DNA of 64,000 nt. It comes from Parietichytrium sp. I65-24A (taxonomy: Eukaryota; Sar; Bigyra; Thraustochytrida; Thraustochytriidae). Shown here piece after piece: positions 52,378-62,690 of the stretch. Made by a program: the position numbers and the translations under genes. How positions within the stretch are numbered: the stretch's first letter is position 1; the number at the start of each line of letters is the position of its first letter. The notes below the pieces were generated by a model, which saw nothing but the letters and a program-made list of their open reading frames with translations, ran no database searches and had not been told where the DNA came from. The stretch is from contig BLSF01000050.1 in NCBI GenBank assembly GCA_012862575.1, positions 62,001-126,000 of the forward strand. Reading direction: 5' to 3'.

Positions 52378-55134
52378 CTAGTCCGTATCGGGAGCACTGC
52401 TCCGACCGTCGGCGAGACGAAGCACCTCTGCTGTGCTTTGTGCGAAGATAGGTCGAGAAAAGTCCCAGACTCGGACAGTGCCATCGGCTGACCCTGAAGC
52501 CAAGCGGCTGTTTGTCATGAAGAACAAGGATTTTACCCAATTTCGGTGGCCTACGAGAGTCCGGATGCACGACTTATTTTGCGGATTCCAGATTTTGATG
52601 GAGTTGTCACGAGACGCCGAGGCAAGCACCGGGTGGGCGCCTGGCTGTGGGATGCTGGCCAAACTCTCGATAACATCCGAATGGCCGATCAAGGTTCCCG
52701 CAGCCTTACCGATAGACTTGCCAGAGCACATCCACAACCGGATGGTTCGATCTGCAGATGCTGTAGCAAGGTACCTCCCGCACTGCTTGATGGACCGGAT
52801 TGAGCCCTTGTGACCCTTCAAAGTCTTGATCTCCGCCCAATCCGCAGCAGGGTCCCAAATTTTGACAGTGGAGTCCTGTGACCCAGATGCAAGCAAAGGT
52901 TTGTTGCTCTCGGGATCGACAACTAAGCACACGCCATACACATGGTCCGAGTGACCAGTTAAAACCTTGACGCATTCTCCGCTATCGTAATCCCAAACTC
53001 TCAAAGTGTTGTCAGCCGCGCCGGACACAAGTCTCCCAGCACACTCTGCTATGGCAACGACCCAGCCCTCGTGTCCGAGAAGAACGCGCTCACGCTTCCA
53101 TGTCTTCGGCTCCCAAATCATCACCGTGCCATCAAAAGAGCACGAGGCAAGTTTTCCGTTGGAGAGACACACCAGGCCGAAGACCCGGTCACTATGGAGG
53201 TCCAACACCAGTGGCTGCAAGCCATTTCCGTCTTCCCGATCGAAGGTAGCAATGCAGTTGTTTTTCAAATCCCAAATACGTATGGTTTGGTCGCGTGAGC
53301 CGGAGGCAAGCATCCCGTTTTTCATCTCAGTTACCGCGTAAACGTATCCGCTATGACCTTCCAGAGTCGCTAGGCAACTAGCGCCTTCGACTTCGCAGCC
53401 GCCTGCGGTATTGTAGCGACGCAAATTTGGGATAACCTCAATTTCCACGACATCTTCGTCATCTTCGGCGTCGTCGTCGTCAACGTCACAATTGTTTACC
53501 ATCTTGGAGTCTTTTTGCATTGTCTTATCAACCTTTTCCTGGCGCTTGGTGCGCTTCGCGTTTTCCTTCTCCACGGCGGCGAGCCAAAGCTCGTAAAGAA
53601 CGCCATTCAGCTCTTTGAGCTCTTCCGTAAGCACCTTGATCTCATCGTTCGACAGATGGGCAAAACGAACCGACCCATCGGCAAGCATGTTTGCAAAGGC
53701 TTCAACACGATTCTCGTCATCGTCGTCATCATCATCATCATCATCGTCGTCGTCATCATCGTCTTCTTCGTCGTCGTCTTCCTCCTCATCGTCGCCAAGT
53801 TCATCTTCATCGTCGCCGTCCTCCATTTCATCCTCTGCCATCTCGCCTTCGCCAGCCATGGAAGGCGCCACGTCATTTGCCTTGTCGTTGTTATCCTGGG
53901 TGGTCTTAACAGATGGCTCTGCCTTCTCCTCCGATTCCAACTTTTCGTCCTCGCATTCAGCACCTTCATCGTCCTCCTCGCCCGACTCGTTGTCATCGTC
54001 TGCGTCGTCAAGGTCGTTCTTGCTCGAATTACTGTTTGGGGTCAAGTCCTCGAGCTTGAGCAACCTCGACTCCGGGGGCCTGTTGTATGCAGCCCAGCGA
54101 TACAATGCGCGAACGACAGAAGCTTCGCTGTCGCACTTGAGGTTGTCCCGAGAGAGCAAGCGCTGCACGGCATCGCATGCAAGCTCGCCCCATTCCACGT
54201 CATCTGTGACCTCCATAAAGTGATCGCTCAGATACTCATCCGCCATCTCCTCGAGGGTGCCGCAATTAAACAAGTTACCCAACGCGCAAATCGACAAAGC
54301 GTTGCATGGTTGCAATTTCCCAAGGAGGTAGTTTACGCACAAGTCGATGCCGCCTTGAAGCCCGAGAAAGCGACACGCGCGCAGCGTTTCCGAGATCGTC
54401 ACATCACAGAGTCGAAGCGAGCCCGTGTAGAGAAAGTTTATTGCCCGAACAAAAGCGCATCCCTCAATCACCGAGATGTCCAGGGAAAAAATGGTTAAGC
54501 CATCCCTCAATAGTTTCGCGGAACCCCCAAAATTCTCCAGATTCGGTAGGTTGAACGAAGCGCCATCCGGGAGCACCCGGGGTGGCATCGCGGTCGCCGG
54601 TGCGTCCGCAGAAAGAAGCGGAGTCGCGCGTCCTGAGTTATCATCCGTCGACGACTTGGACGAAGTGGTCTTGCCCTCGCCGTCGCCAGACGCAATGTCA
54701 GTTTCCACGTCGTTGTCCGCCCGCTTGCGTTTCCTGCCTTCAGCCGACCCTTCCACCACGACGAGCCTCTTGCGCGCCATCTGCTGCAGATGGGCCAGGA
54801 GCGGGGACAGCGCCGCTACAACGCCGTGCATGCGCACCAACGCCAGCCCATCCTCGTAGTAGGTCACTGGCAGCCCTTTGAACTCTTCCACGAAGTCTTT
54901 CTTGGACGCGCTGCACCGCACGAACACCCCCACATCACACTGAAACGCCTGCTTCCACCTGTTCAGCAGCGACTTTCGCAGGTCCGCGTCGTGATGCTCG
55001 CAATGTTCCACCGTGCTCTTCACCACGAACGCACCGCCGCCCTTCTCCAAACCCTGTCCCACCGGCGAACCTAGCGGCTGCTCTATCACCAGGCTATTGA
55101 ACCTCTGTCTCTTCGGGATCCCGTGGAACAGCAT
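52378..55134 (-). CDS. BTB/BACK protein with long acidic tract and C-terminal WD40 propeller
   Basis: 918 residues, intronless. An N-terminal region with no recognised family is followed by a basic RKRKRAD stretch (possible nuclear signal). A BTB-like segment ends in AINFLYTGSLRL (about 227-238), and a BACK-like helical block follows (about 240-320; LFNCGTLEEMADEYLSDHF). An acidic tract with about 17 consecutive Asp near 448-476 is encoded by a GAY trinucleotide run (about 53705-53790). The C-terminus is seven WD40 repeats (about 583-905), each closing in the style SGSRDQTIRIWDL or SGSADGTVRVWDF, enough for one complete propeller. BTB-BACK proteins often recruit substrates to CUL3 ubiquitin ligases, and the propeller would be the substrate reader; both roles are inference. 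The BTB portion lacks a fully convincing dimer start. Confidence 0.85.
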   Translation of the reverse strand: MLFHGIPKRQRFNSLVIEQPLGSPVGQGLEKGGGAFVVKSTVEHCEHHDADLRKSLLNRWKQAFQCDVGVFVRCSASKKDFVEEFKGLPVTYYEDGLALVRMHGVVAALSPLLAHLQQMARKRLVVVEGSAEGRKRKRADNDVETDIASGDGEGKTTSSKSSTDDNSGRATPLLSADAPATAMPPRVLPDGASFNLPNLENFGGSAKLLRDGLTIFSLDISVIEGCAFVRAINFLYTGSLRLCDVTISETLRACRFLGLQGGIDLCVNYLLGKLQPCNALSICALGNLFNCGTLEEMADEYLSDHFMEVTDDVEWGELACDAVQRLLSRDNLKCDSEASVVRALYRWAAYNRPPESRLLKLEDLTPNSNSSKNDLDDADDDNESGEEDDEGAECEDEKLESEEKAEPSVKTTQDNNDKANDVAPSMAGEGEMAEDEMEDGDDEDELGDDEEEDDDEEDDDDDDDDDDDDDDDDENRVEAFANMLADGSVRFAHLSNDEIKVLTEELKELNGVLYELWLAAVEKENAKRTKRQEKVDKTMQKDSKMVNNCDVDDDDAEDDEDVVEIEVIPNLRRYNTAGGCEVEGASCLATLEGHSGYVYAVTEMKNGMLASGSRDQTIRIWDLKNNCIATFDREDGNGLQPLVLDLHSDRVFGLVCLSNGKLASCSFDGTVMIWEPKTWKRERVLLGHEGWVVAIAECAGRLVSGAADNTLRVWDYDSGECVKVLTGHSDHVYGVCLVVDPESNKPLLASGSQDSTVKIWDPAADWAEIKTLKGHKGSIRSIKQCGRYLATASADRTIRLWMCSGKSIGKAAGTLIGHSDVIESLASIPQPGAHPVLASASRDNSIKIWNPQNKSCIRTLVGHRNWVKSLFFMTNSRLASGSADGTVRVWDFSRPIFAQSTAEVLRLADGRSSAPDTD

Positions 55135-55634
55135 TCTCTCTCTCTCTCTCTCTCTGTCTGTCTGTCTATACTGTCTGTGTATGTTGTGTATTATGTATAG
55201 ATTGTCTATCCTTTCGCCCTCCCGTGTATGTGTGTGTGTGTGTCTCCCTCACACACCACACACGCGTGTCGCCACAGTCACTCACCTACGACCACGACAC
55301 AGTCATAACCCGAACCGGTTCCCCACACGTACGCGTGGGACGACCTGGTCCCGCGGACAATTTCCAAAAATCTCGCGGGACGACCTGGTTCCCCAACAGC
55401 TGGCTCCTGCGCCTTCTGCACCGCTTCGGCCTTGCGGGGACTGGCGACTGGCGACTGGCGACTCACGATTGGCGCTGGCTGCGGGCGCGCTGCTGCGGGG
55501 TGCGCGGGAGGAGGAAGGAGGAAGGAGGAAGGGTGGAAGAAAGAAGGAGGTAGGAGGAGGAAGGAAGGAACGCGTGAGAGGGAGGAGAAGAAGGAGAAGA
55601 AGGAGGATGGATGCAAAGTGAGTGTGTGACGGCG

Positions 55635-55665
<31 letters not shown>

Positions 55666-56265
55666 CTCTTTGTCTCTCACACACAAATGGGTAAACAGAA
55701 TTGAGACAAAGGGAGGGAGGGAAGAAGACTATTGAAATGCTTAGGTAAGGCTAGTTGCCCGGGCTGACGCTGTTTCGTGCAAGCGACTGTTACGCAGGAC
55801 CTTATGTGAGGCTAGGTGATTTATTGGTCGAGGTTGTGCGCCACGGCTACGGGAAGCGGTAGAGCGCCGTAGTACCAGCTCCTGTGACAGAGTGAGACTA
55901 GTGAGACAGACAGAAACATGTCGAGGGGACTAGCGCTGGTCATAGCTGGCTGCTAGACGACCGGTGGTGCTGCTGTACGAGAATCAGCGGCGTCATCACT
56001 AGCTCTACCATGCGCAGCGGTCCTCACATTCCTTCCATTTCGCACTCCTAGCGCCGAGTAGCCGTGTACTATGTGTCCGCGCGCTCTTTCCTTCTCCTCT
56101 CCATCTGTTTCCTTGCCAGCATCCACTGAAGAGAGATATCTTGATCAAGAGTTGTTTGATTGATTGATTGACATGTGAGTACTGAGTACTCGTACAACGA
56201 TGCGCGCTGCGCTCAATGCGCATCCGTCGCTTTTTGGCAAACGTTGAACCTTTGGGAAGTGATTC
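55135..56265. other. upstream region of the BTB-WD40 gene, microsatellite-rich
   Basis: TC tract touching the start (about 55133-55155), TG repeats (about 55224-55243), GGCGACT heptamers (55440-55463), GGAGGAA tracts (55508-55610), a second TC tract (55636-55672) and a GTAC motif cluster (56175-56196). Open frames here are low-complexity. Confidence 0.55.
55440..55463. repeat. tandem repeat, unit GGCGACT (7 bp), about 3.4 copies
   Basis: Heptamer array about 305 bases upstream of the BTB-WD40 start. Confidence 0.85.
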
Positions 56266-58157
56266 TCTGAGAGCGACAGGGTGTAGTGTATTGGGTGTCA
56301 GAAATATGAGATGACGGAGATGACTGAAAGCTTTTCGTTCAAGTGACTTACTTACATCAGAATCCCGGACTCCATGCATCCCCAATGGACATGCACAGTG
56401 ATTGCCAGTGATGAGATTTCAAAGGATACTAAGGATACACTGAACACTGAGTGGTCAGTAAATGTTTAAAAGTTTGGAGTAGGCCCGTCTAGCTACTAGC
56501 CAAAGAAAGAAACCTCCGTCCAGCTTTGCTAACCCCCTTCAGGTCTAAACTATGGAAGTGCTTTTCTAAGGCGAGGAGTAGAAAATGCATAAGCCAGCTC
56601 TGTTGAGAAAGCGAATGAGGCAGCAAAGCAAACGCAAAAACTTGATGTGTTTTCATGTTTTATTTTTCTACGAAATTATTTTTACAAAATTAAATGCAAA
56701 AAGAGCGCGAAAGGGACTGGGGAAATGGCGCTTTCAGGTTGTGGTGGCACAATGTACGTTTTCGACAAGCCAAGGTGTGCCCGGCCAGCAGGCTTACTCG
56801 ACGTGCCATTTCCTTCACCTGAAGTTGAGGCAACGAACGCTTCCTCGGGCCTGGCTGTCTTAACTGAACTGACTGTGAATTCTTTTCACAATTTGTAGAC
56901 ATTTTGTGCACCGCCTGTGATGCGCCTTTTGAAGATTCACAGATTTGCACAGTCACTAAAATATGGATGCGAAGCTCAAAGTTGGAAGCTTATGCCCGGA
57001 CGGTGGAACCCGATCTCCATTCTAGGATGCACGTCTTGGAAGGGGCATGTATTTTTTAGGTGTTACTGCCACTGATTTGTTCCCCAAAGAAGACACCCCA
57101 CTACGCAGGGGTTACAGCTGCTCACTGTCGTTCGCTTCCGCTGCAAAGAAGGAGAGATGCCAGAGTGAAAGCGTAACACATAGTAGTAACACAGCATAAG
57201 CCCAAAAAAAGAGCCAAAGCAAATACACACTTCGCGGGAACTAGTGTTTTAAGATGCCACATATGCCACAGATGCCACCACGTACTTTTACTAATATCGA
57301 ACACATGAAAGGTGTGAGTGAGGTGAGAACAACTTGACAGCAATTCCACATTCCCCAGACCACACTCAGTTCAGTTCAGTTCAGGAAGAAGCGGGGTCTT
57401 CAACAAGGGGCAGTGGTCGCACCGAGTGGGGCAGGACAGGCCCTCGCGAAGACAGAAGATGAGAAAGGGATGCTATGTCGTGGAGAGGATCGATGGTGTA
57501 TCATATCGGTTTTACAAAGCGTCATCGATTGAAGACGCGCTCCTCGCCATGGAGAGAGGTGAGAAGAATGTTTTCTTGAAGTATGTTTTGGGCTCCTTGG
57601 CGTGAGAAGACCTTTGTGATTTCATGCTGACGCTTCTTGATGCTGATGCGGTGGACTCTATGACGGTCGTTTGAAGACTTTATAATGGGGAAAAACTTGC
57701 AATTTCGAAGCTGGCTTTAGTCCTGAAAGACAACAAGTTCTTAAGGCGCTTGAAGTACGTCGAGGGCATTTGTGGCTGTCGCAGTCTGAGTCTAAAGGTC
57801 TTGTGCGAAGCAAGCGTTACTTCCGCGCAGCTTCTGCGTCTCCTTGACGCCACAATCTTAATTGTCAACTAACGTTTTACTTCACAGACTCTTCGTTCGA
57901 GCTCTCAACGGAGAGGAGAAGCTTCTCTTCAGTGCTCTTGAGGCAAACAAAACGCTCACCTCCTTAGAGTAAGTCTGAGCTCGTCTTGTGTAGATCGATA
58001 TCTGACGTTCTTCAAGCGCAACTTTTTTTCGGATTTACACTGTTCATGAAAGAATGCGGAAAGCCGATAATCGAGGCTCTGCGAACGCCACTAACCAGCC
58101 CCGTTTCAACATGCTTTCTCTACAGCATTTCTGGCACCAATTTACACCATGCATTGG
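56266..58157. repeat. direct duplication, left copy (1892 bp)
   Basis: Matches 58159-60050 base for base with a fixed offset of 1893 and no net insertion or deletion. I count roughly 25 substitutions, most in the right half. It stops exactly at the single N at 58158. Contains exons 1-3 and the beginning of exon 4 of the LRR gene. Confidence 0.97.
57459..58157 (+). CDS. LRR gene, 5' part (exons 1-4 partial), duplicate of the copy at 59352
   Basis: Exon 1 57459-57580 (40 codons plus two bases), exon 2 57677-57754, exon 3 57888-57968, exon 4 from 58126 until the N at 58158. The reading frame stays intact in all of these. Exon 2 here has donor GTACGT where the right copy has GTAAGT; both are usable. 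Because the copy is cut precisely by the assembly gap, I treat it as an alternative allele or unmerged contig end rather than a separate truncated gene. Confidence 0.6.
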
Positions 58158-58158
58158 N
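58158..58158. other. single ambiguous base (N), probable contig join
   Basis: The only N in the window. It separates the two copies of the 1892-bp duplication exactly. Confidence 0.97.
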
Positions 58159-60050
58159 TCTGTGAGCGACAGGGTGTAGTGTATTGGGTGTCAGAAATAT
58201 GAGATGACGGAGATGACTGAAAGCTTTTCGTTCAAGTGACTTACTTACATCAGAATCCCGGACTCCATGCATCCCCAATGGACATGCACAGTGATTGCCA
58301 GTGATGAGATTTCAAAGGATACTAAGGATACACTGAACACTGAGTGGTCAGTAAATGTTTAAAAGTTTGGAGTAGGCCCGTCTAGCTACTAGCCAAAGAA
58401 AGAAACCTCCGTCCAGCTTTGCTAACCCCCTTCAGGTCTAAACTATGGAAGTGCTTTTCTAAGGCGAGGAGTAGAAAATGCATAAGCCAGCTCTGTTGAG
58501 AAAGCGAATGAGGCAGCAAAGCAAACGCAAAAACTTGATGTGTTTTCATGTTTTATTTTTCTACGAAATTATTTTTACAAAATTAAATGCAAAAAGAGCG
58601 CGAAAGGGACTGGGGAAATGGCGCTTTCAGGTTGTGGTGGCACAATGTACGTTTTCGACAAGCCAAGGTGTGCCCGGCCAGCAGGCTTACTCGACGTGCC
58701 ATTTCCTTCACCTGAAGTTGAGGCAACGAACGCTTCCTCGGGCCTGGCTGTCTTAACTGAACTGACTGTGAATTCTTTTCACAATTTGTAGACATTTTGT
58801 GCACCGCCTGTGATGCGCCTTTTGAAGATTCACAGATTTGCACAGTCACTAAAATATGGATGCGAAGCTCAAAGTTGGAAGCTTATGCCCGGACGGTGGG
58901 ACCCGATCTTCATTCTAGGGTGCACGTTTTGGAAGGGGCATGTATTTTTTAGGTGTTACTGCCACTGATTTGTTCCCCAAAGAAGACACCCCACTACGCA
59001 GGGGTTACAGCTGCTCACTGTCGTTCGCTTCCGCTGCAAAGAAGGAGAGATGCCAGAGTGAAAGCGTAACACATAGTAGTAACACAGCATAAGCCCAAAA
59101 AAAGAGCCAAAGCAAATACACACTTCGCGGGAACTAGTGTTTTAAGATGCCACATATGCCACAGATGCCACCACGTACTTTTACTAATATCGAACACATG
59201 AAAGGTGTGAGTGAGGTGAGAACAACTTGACAGCAATTCCACATTCCCCAGACCACACTCAGTTCAGTTCAGTTCAGGAAGAAGCGGGGTCTTCAACAAG
59301 GGGCAGTGGTCGCACCGAGTGGGGCAGGACAGGCCCTCGCGAAGACAGAAGATGAGAAAGGGATGCTATGTCGTGGAGAGGATCGATGGTGTATCATATC
59401 GGTTTTACAAAGCGTCATCGATTGAAGACGCGCTCCTCGCCATGGAGAGAGGTGAGAAGAATGTTTTCTTGAAGTATGTTTTGGGCTCCTTGGCGTGAGA
59501 AGACCTTTGTGATTTCATGCTGACGCTTCTTGATGCTGATGCGGTGGACTCTATGACGGTCGTTTGAAGACTTTATAATGGGGAAAAACTTGCGATTTCG
59601 AAGCTGGCTTTAGTCCTGAAAGACAACAAGTTCTTGAGGCGCTTGAAGTAAGTCGAGGGCATTTGTGGCTGTCGCAGTCTGAGTCTAAAGGTCTTGTGCG
59701 AAGCTAGCGTTGCTTCCGCACAGCTTCCGCATCTCCTTGACACCACAGTTTTAATTGTCAACTAACGTTTTACTTCACAGACTCTTCGTTCGAGCTCTCA
59801 ACGGAGAGGAGAAGCTTCTTTTCAGTGCTCTTGAGGCAAACAAAACGCTCACCTCCTTAGAGTAAGTCTGAGCTCGTCTCGTGTTGTTCGATATCTGACG
59901 TTCTTCAAGCGCAACTTTTTTTCGGATTTATACTGTTCATGAAAGAATGCGGAAAGCCGATAGTCGAGGCTCTGCGAACGCCACTAACCAGCCCCGTTTC
60001 AACATGCTTTCTCAACAGCATTTCCGGCACCAATTTACACCATGCATTGG
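58159..60050. repeat. direct duplication, right copy (1892 bp)
   Basis: Begins at the first base after the N and continues without break into the unique 3' part of the LRR gene. See the left copy for comparison. Confidence 0.97.
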
Positions 60051-61301
60051 CTATCGGTGAGGTACTGACGGTGAACCCGACTCTAGTGACTCTCGAGTAA
60101 GTATCTTGGGTAGAGCTGGCACGCACCTCTTCATCCTCAACATTCCCAGCTTTGAGCAGGGTCTCAGGCTTGGCAAGCTGCTCGGGCTCACGCAGTGGCA
60201 AGCGCAGCGCTCGCAGTTGGTTTGGTTGGTCAGTCGGTCTGACATAGTTGCCTAACTTCCTGGCAGTCTTTCACATTCTTGGTTTGCTGAATTGCAAGAT
60301 GTGAAATCTTTAGCGGAAGCACTTGGTTCCAGAAATACAAAGCTGGAAGTCCTCCAGTAGGTCACTGCGAGATACCTGTTTCACCTACGGCATTGCCAAG
60401 AAGAAGTAACTGACAACGTGATCAACAAGTCTTTCCAAATCGCTTATTCCTATCAAAGGAGTAGCCCTTTTGGCCAAGGCCGTTCGATTTAACGCTGTGC
60501 TTTCTAATTTAGAGTACGTTTGCTGTTCTGCATTTATATCTCCTGAAGGAGTCGATTTCGAGGAGTCTCACAGGTGTTGCAGCTTGAGTTCGTGTAGCAT
60601 TGGTGATAAAGGGGTATCTTTACTCGCAAATTCGCTGGAGCAGAACTGCGCACTGACTGCACTTACGTAGGTTAGAGCGATTGCGTGCTCTATGATGAAG
60701 TCCGTGTTGAAAGCAGGACAACAAACTGAACTTTTCTATTGCCGTGATGGTAGCCTCGAGGGGAATAACATTGGCCTCAAAACTACTTTGGTTCAAAAAA
60801 TTCCACAGCGCGTTGGGGTCATTTCCGTGAGTCGTGCGTGCTAGGCGGCTTGTTCAGCACCATGGAGTCGAAGCAACTGACTTGTGAGAGTAGTCTGATT
60901 TCAACATACGACGGAGCTAAAGCGCTCGCCAAGTGCCTCGAAAAGAATTCGACGTTAACTTATCTTGAGTACGTTCTAGAAGGCAAGCGACCTGATCTTC
61001 CGAACACGAGACGACTTACTCATTTTACACCTTTACAGTCTTGAGTGGAACCAGATTGACGACCGCCGAATGGTCGCACTTGCCGAAGCGCTGAAGGTGA
61101 ACAAAGCGTTGACGTTTCTCAAGTAAGTTGATGCTGACACTCTTTTTGAAATGCAAGAGCGAGAGACTGACTTCTTTTCTTCTCTGATTCATTTTTATTT
61201 TTGAACGGAATAGCCTAAAGTCAAACCGGTTTAAAGAACAGGGGTGCAAACACCTCGCCGAGGCTCTCCGGGTGAACAAGACCTTGTCAGTACAGTTGTA
61301 G
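59352..61301 (+). CDS. leucine-rich repeat protein (ribonuclease-inhibitor-like repeats), 11 exons, about one repeat per exon
   Basis: Spliced model: 59352-59473, 59570-59647, 59781-59861, 60019-60096, 60267-60356, 60430-60513, 60583-60666, 60754-60826, 60889-60968, 61039-61122, 61214-61301. Total 942 bases, in frame, 313 residues. Introns are 62-170 bases with GT...AG ends. Most internal exons are 78-90 bases and encode one 26-30-residue LRR of RI type, e.g. LSSCSIGDKGVSLLANSL and LEWNQIDDRRMVALAEAL. Introns fall after the first two bases of the D/E/K/N/H codon that follows the L-x-x-L motif (phase 2). Exons 8 and 9 are degenerate and joined in phase 0, so that junction is the least certain. 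No NB-ARC, NACHT or membrane segment is seen; the 40-residue N-terminus (MRKGCYVVERIDGVSYRFYK) is unrecognised. Likely a cytosolic protein-binding scaffold; partner unknown. Confidence 0.8.
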
Positions 61302-62690
61302 TGCCCAGAGCATTCTATCTTTCGGTTTGCGGGGCCAAAACACGACAGACGTGCCGCTTCGTATGATGCACCGCTGAAGCCGATCAAGATGCTCTTGTCA
61401 GCGTGTTCATCTCTTTACCGGGACCCGGCTGGCCGAGCACTTTTCTTGTCTCGACTTTTATCTATTAGAAGAGTATCTTTGTTGATGGGTGATCTCATCA
61501 GCGGAGATCTTGCCACAAGCATGCATTCCCACAGTACTGAGTAACGGTTTCGTCGCCCTTGCGAATTCGCAGAATTCAGGACTTCGGAACTCATAGAATG
61601 GCAGAAATTTATGATAGGTTTTTAAGTTTTGAGAAATGCATGAAATCAAAACGTTTCGATTAGTTTGTATCTTGTCTCCTCATCGAGTCAGGTTGCCACC
61701 TTGTCTGGCAAACATCAGCTGCAAAGCCCGACTTCTTCATTATAACCAGAACCAGAAACGTCTTTCCGAGGGTTTGTTGGCTCGATCATGTCAATGTTTT
61801 TTAGTTTTGAAATTTTATTGACACTGAGATTTGTTCTTTGTTGACAGTGTGAAGAAAGAAGACTTTCTCTTCTAACAATTCAGTTTGTCAGTTCTGATTC
61901 TGTGACTATGCTGAGTGACTATTCTACGCTTCATTACCCACTCGCATGAAGTACGCTGAAAGTATATGCGAGTCAATAGCCTTCCAGCTAGCCATAGCAG
62001 TCCTCCTTACTTTGGCATTAGTCTCGCTACACACAGCGTACACTACTATCGTAATAAGACTCTATAACGTATCGTCCATAATAGCGAAATCACTATCTCT
62101 CCATATCGTACACTATTCAGTGATGCACCGAACAATGGATCGTTCTCAGGTCACCCTCACAACTCTAGCTCCACAGCTCTAATTTCCTCTATTGTTTACC
62201 GTGACTGACCCTACGGCGAAGTCCATGTTCATCATCATTTCAGAACATTCAGAGAAGGACACTGTCTGTGAACATCATTGATTTCAATGAACATTGATTA
62301 TTGATTTCTTTTGAGTTGATTGATTGATTGATCAATCTATCTCACAGCGATAGCCACAGATAGTCAGTCAATCACTGAATTGATTGAAAATTGATCATGA
62401 TCAATGATTGAAGTGATCATCACAATGATTGAAGACTGGAAAACGGAAAGATACTAGTAGCAACTCCACTGACTGCACTGCGCGTACTGACTGAGAGTAC
62501 TGCTTGTGAGTACTGAGTCCCAACGACCCTCCGAGTCAAAAGACCGTGCATCGCAAAAGCGGGACGGGGACAGTGGGACATAGTGGGACAGGAGGAGGAG
62601 GAAGAAGAGAAGAAGAAGAAGAAGACGCGGCGGGTGAAGAGGAGGCGCTCTGGTGATCTGGCGCTCAGAAGAGGAAAGGGGCAAGGAAAG
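61302..62690. other. intergenic region before the SYLF gene
   Basis: No gene supported. ATTG/TGATCA-type repeats (about 62275-62430), GTAC motifs (62483-62516) and a GAAGAA purine tract (about 62590-62640) lie upstream of the SYLF start. A stretch around 61930-62200 resembles the CTAC-rich upstream regions elsewhere in the window. Confidence 0.5.

Noticed and set aside
53515-54498. 327-codon plus-strand open frame opposite the BTB-WD40 gene
   Set aside because: Ile/Val-rich runs are the complement of the GAY repeat; no independent evidence.
56585-56863. 92-codon open frame repeated at 58478-58756
   Set aside because: The repetition is explained by the 1892-bp duplication; the sequence has no recognised motif and unclear start context.
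57459-58157. Separate truncated LRR pseudogene
   Set aside because: The copy ends exactly at the N and keeps its frame, so an assembly or allelic explanation is simpler.
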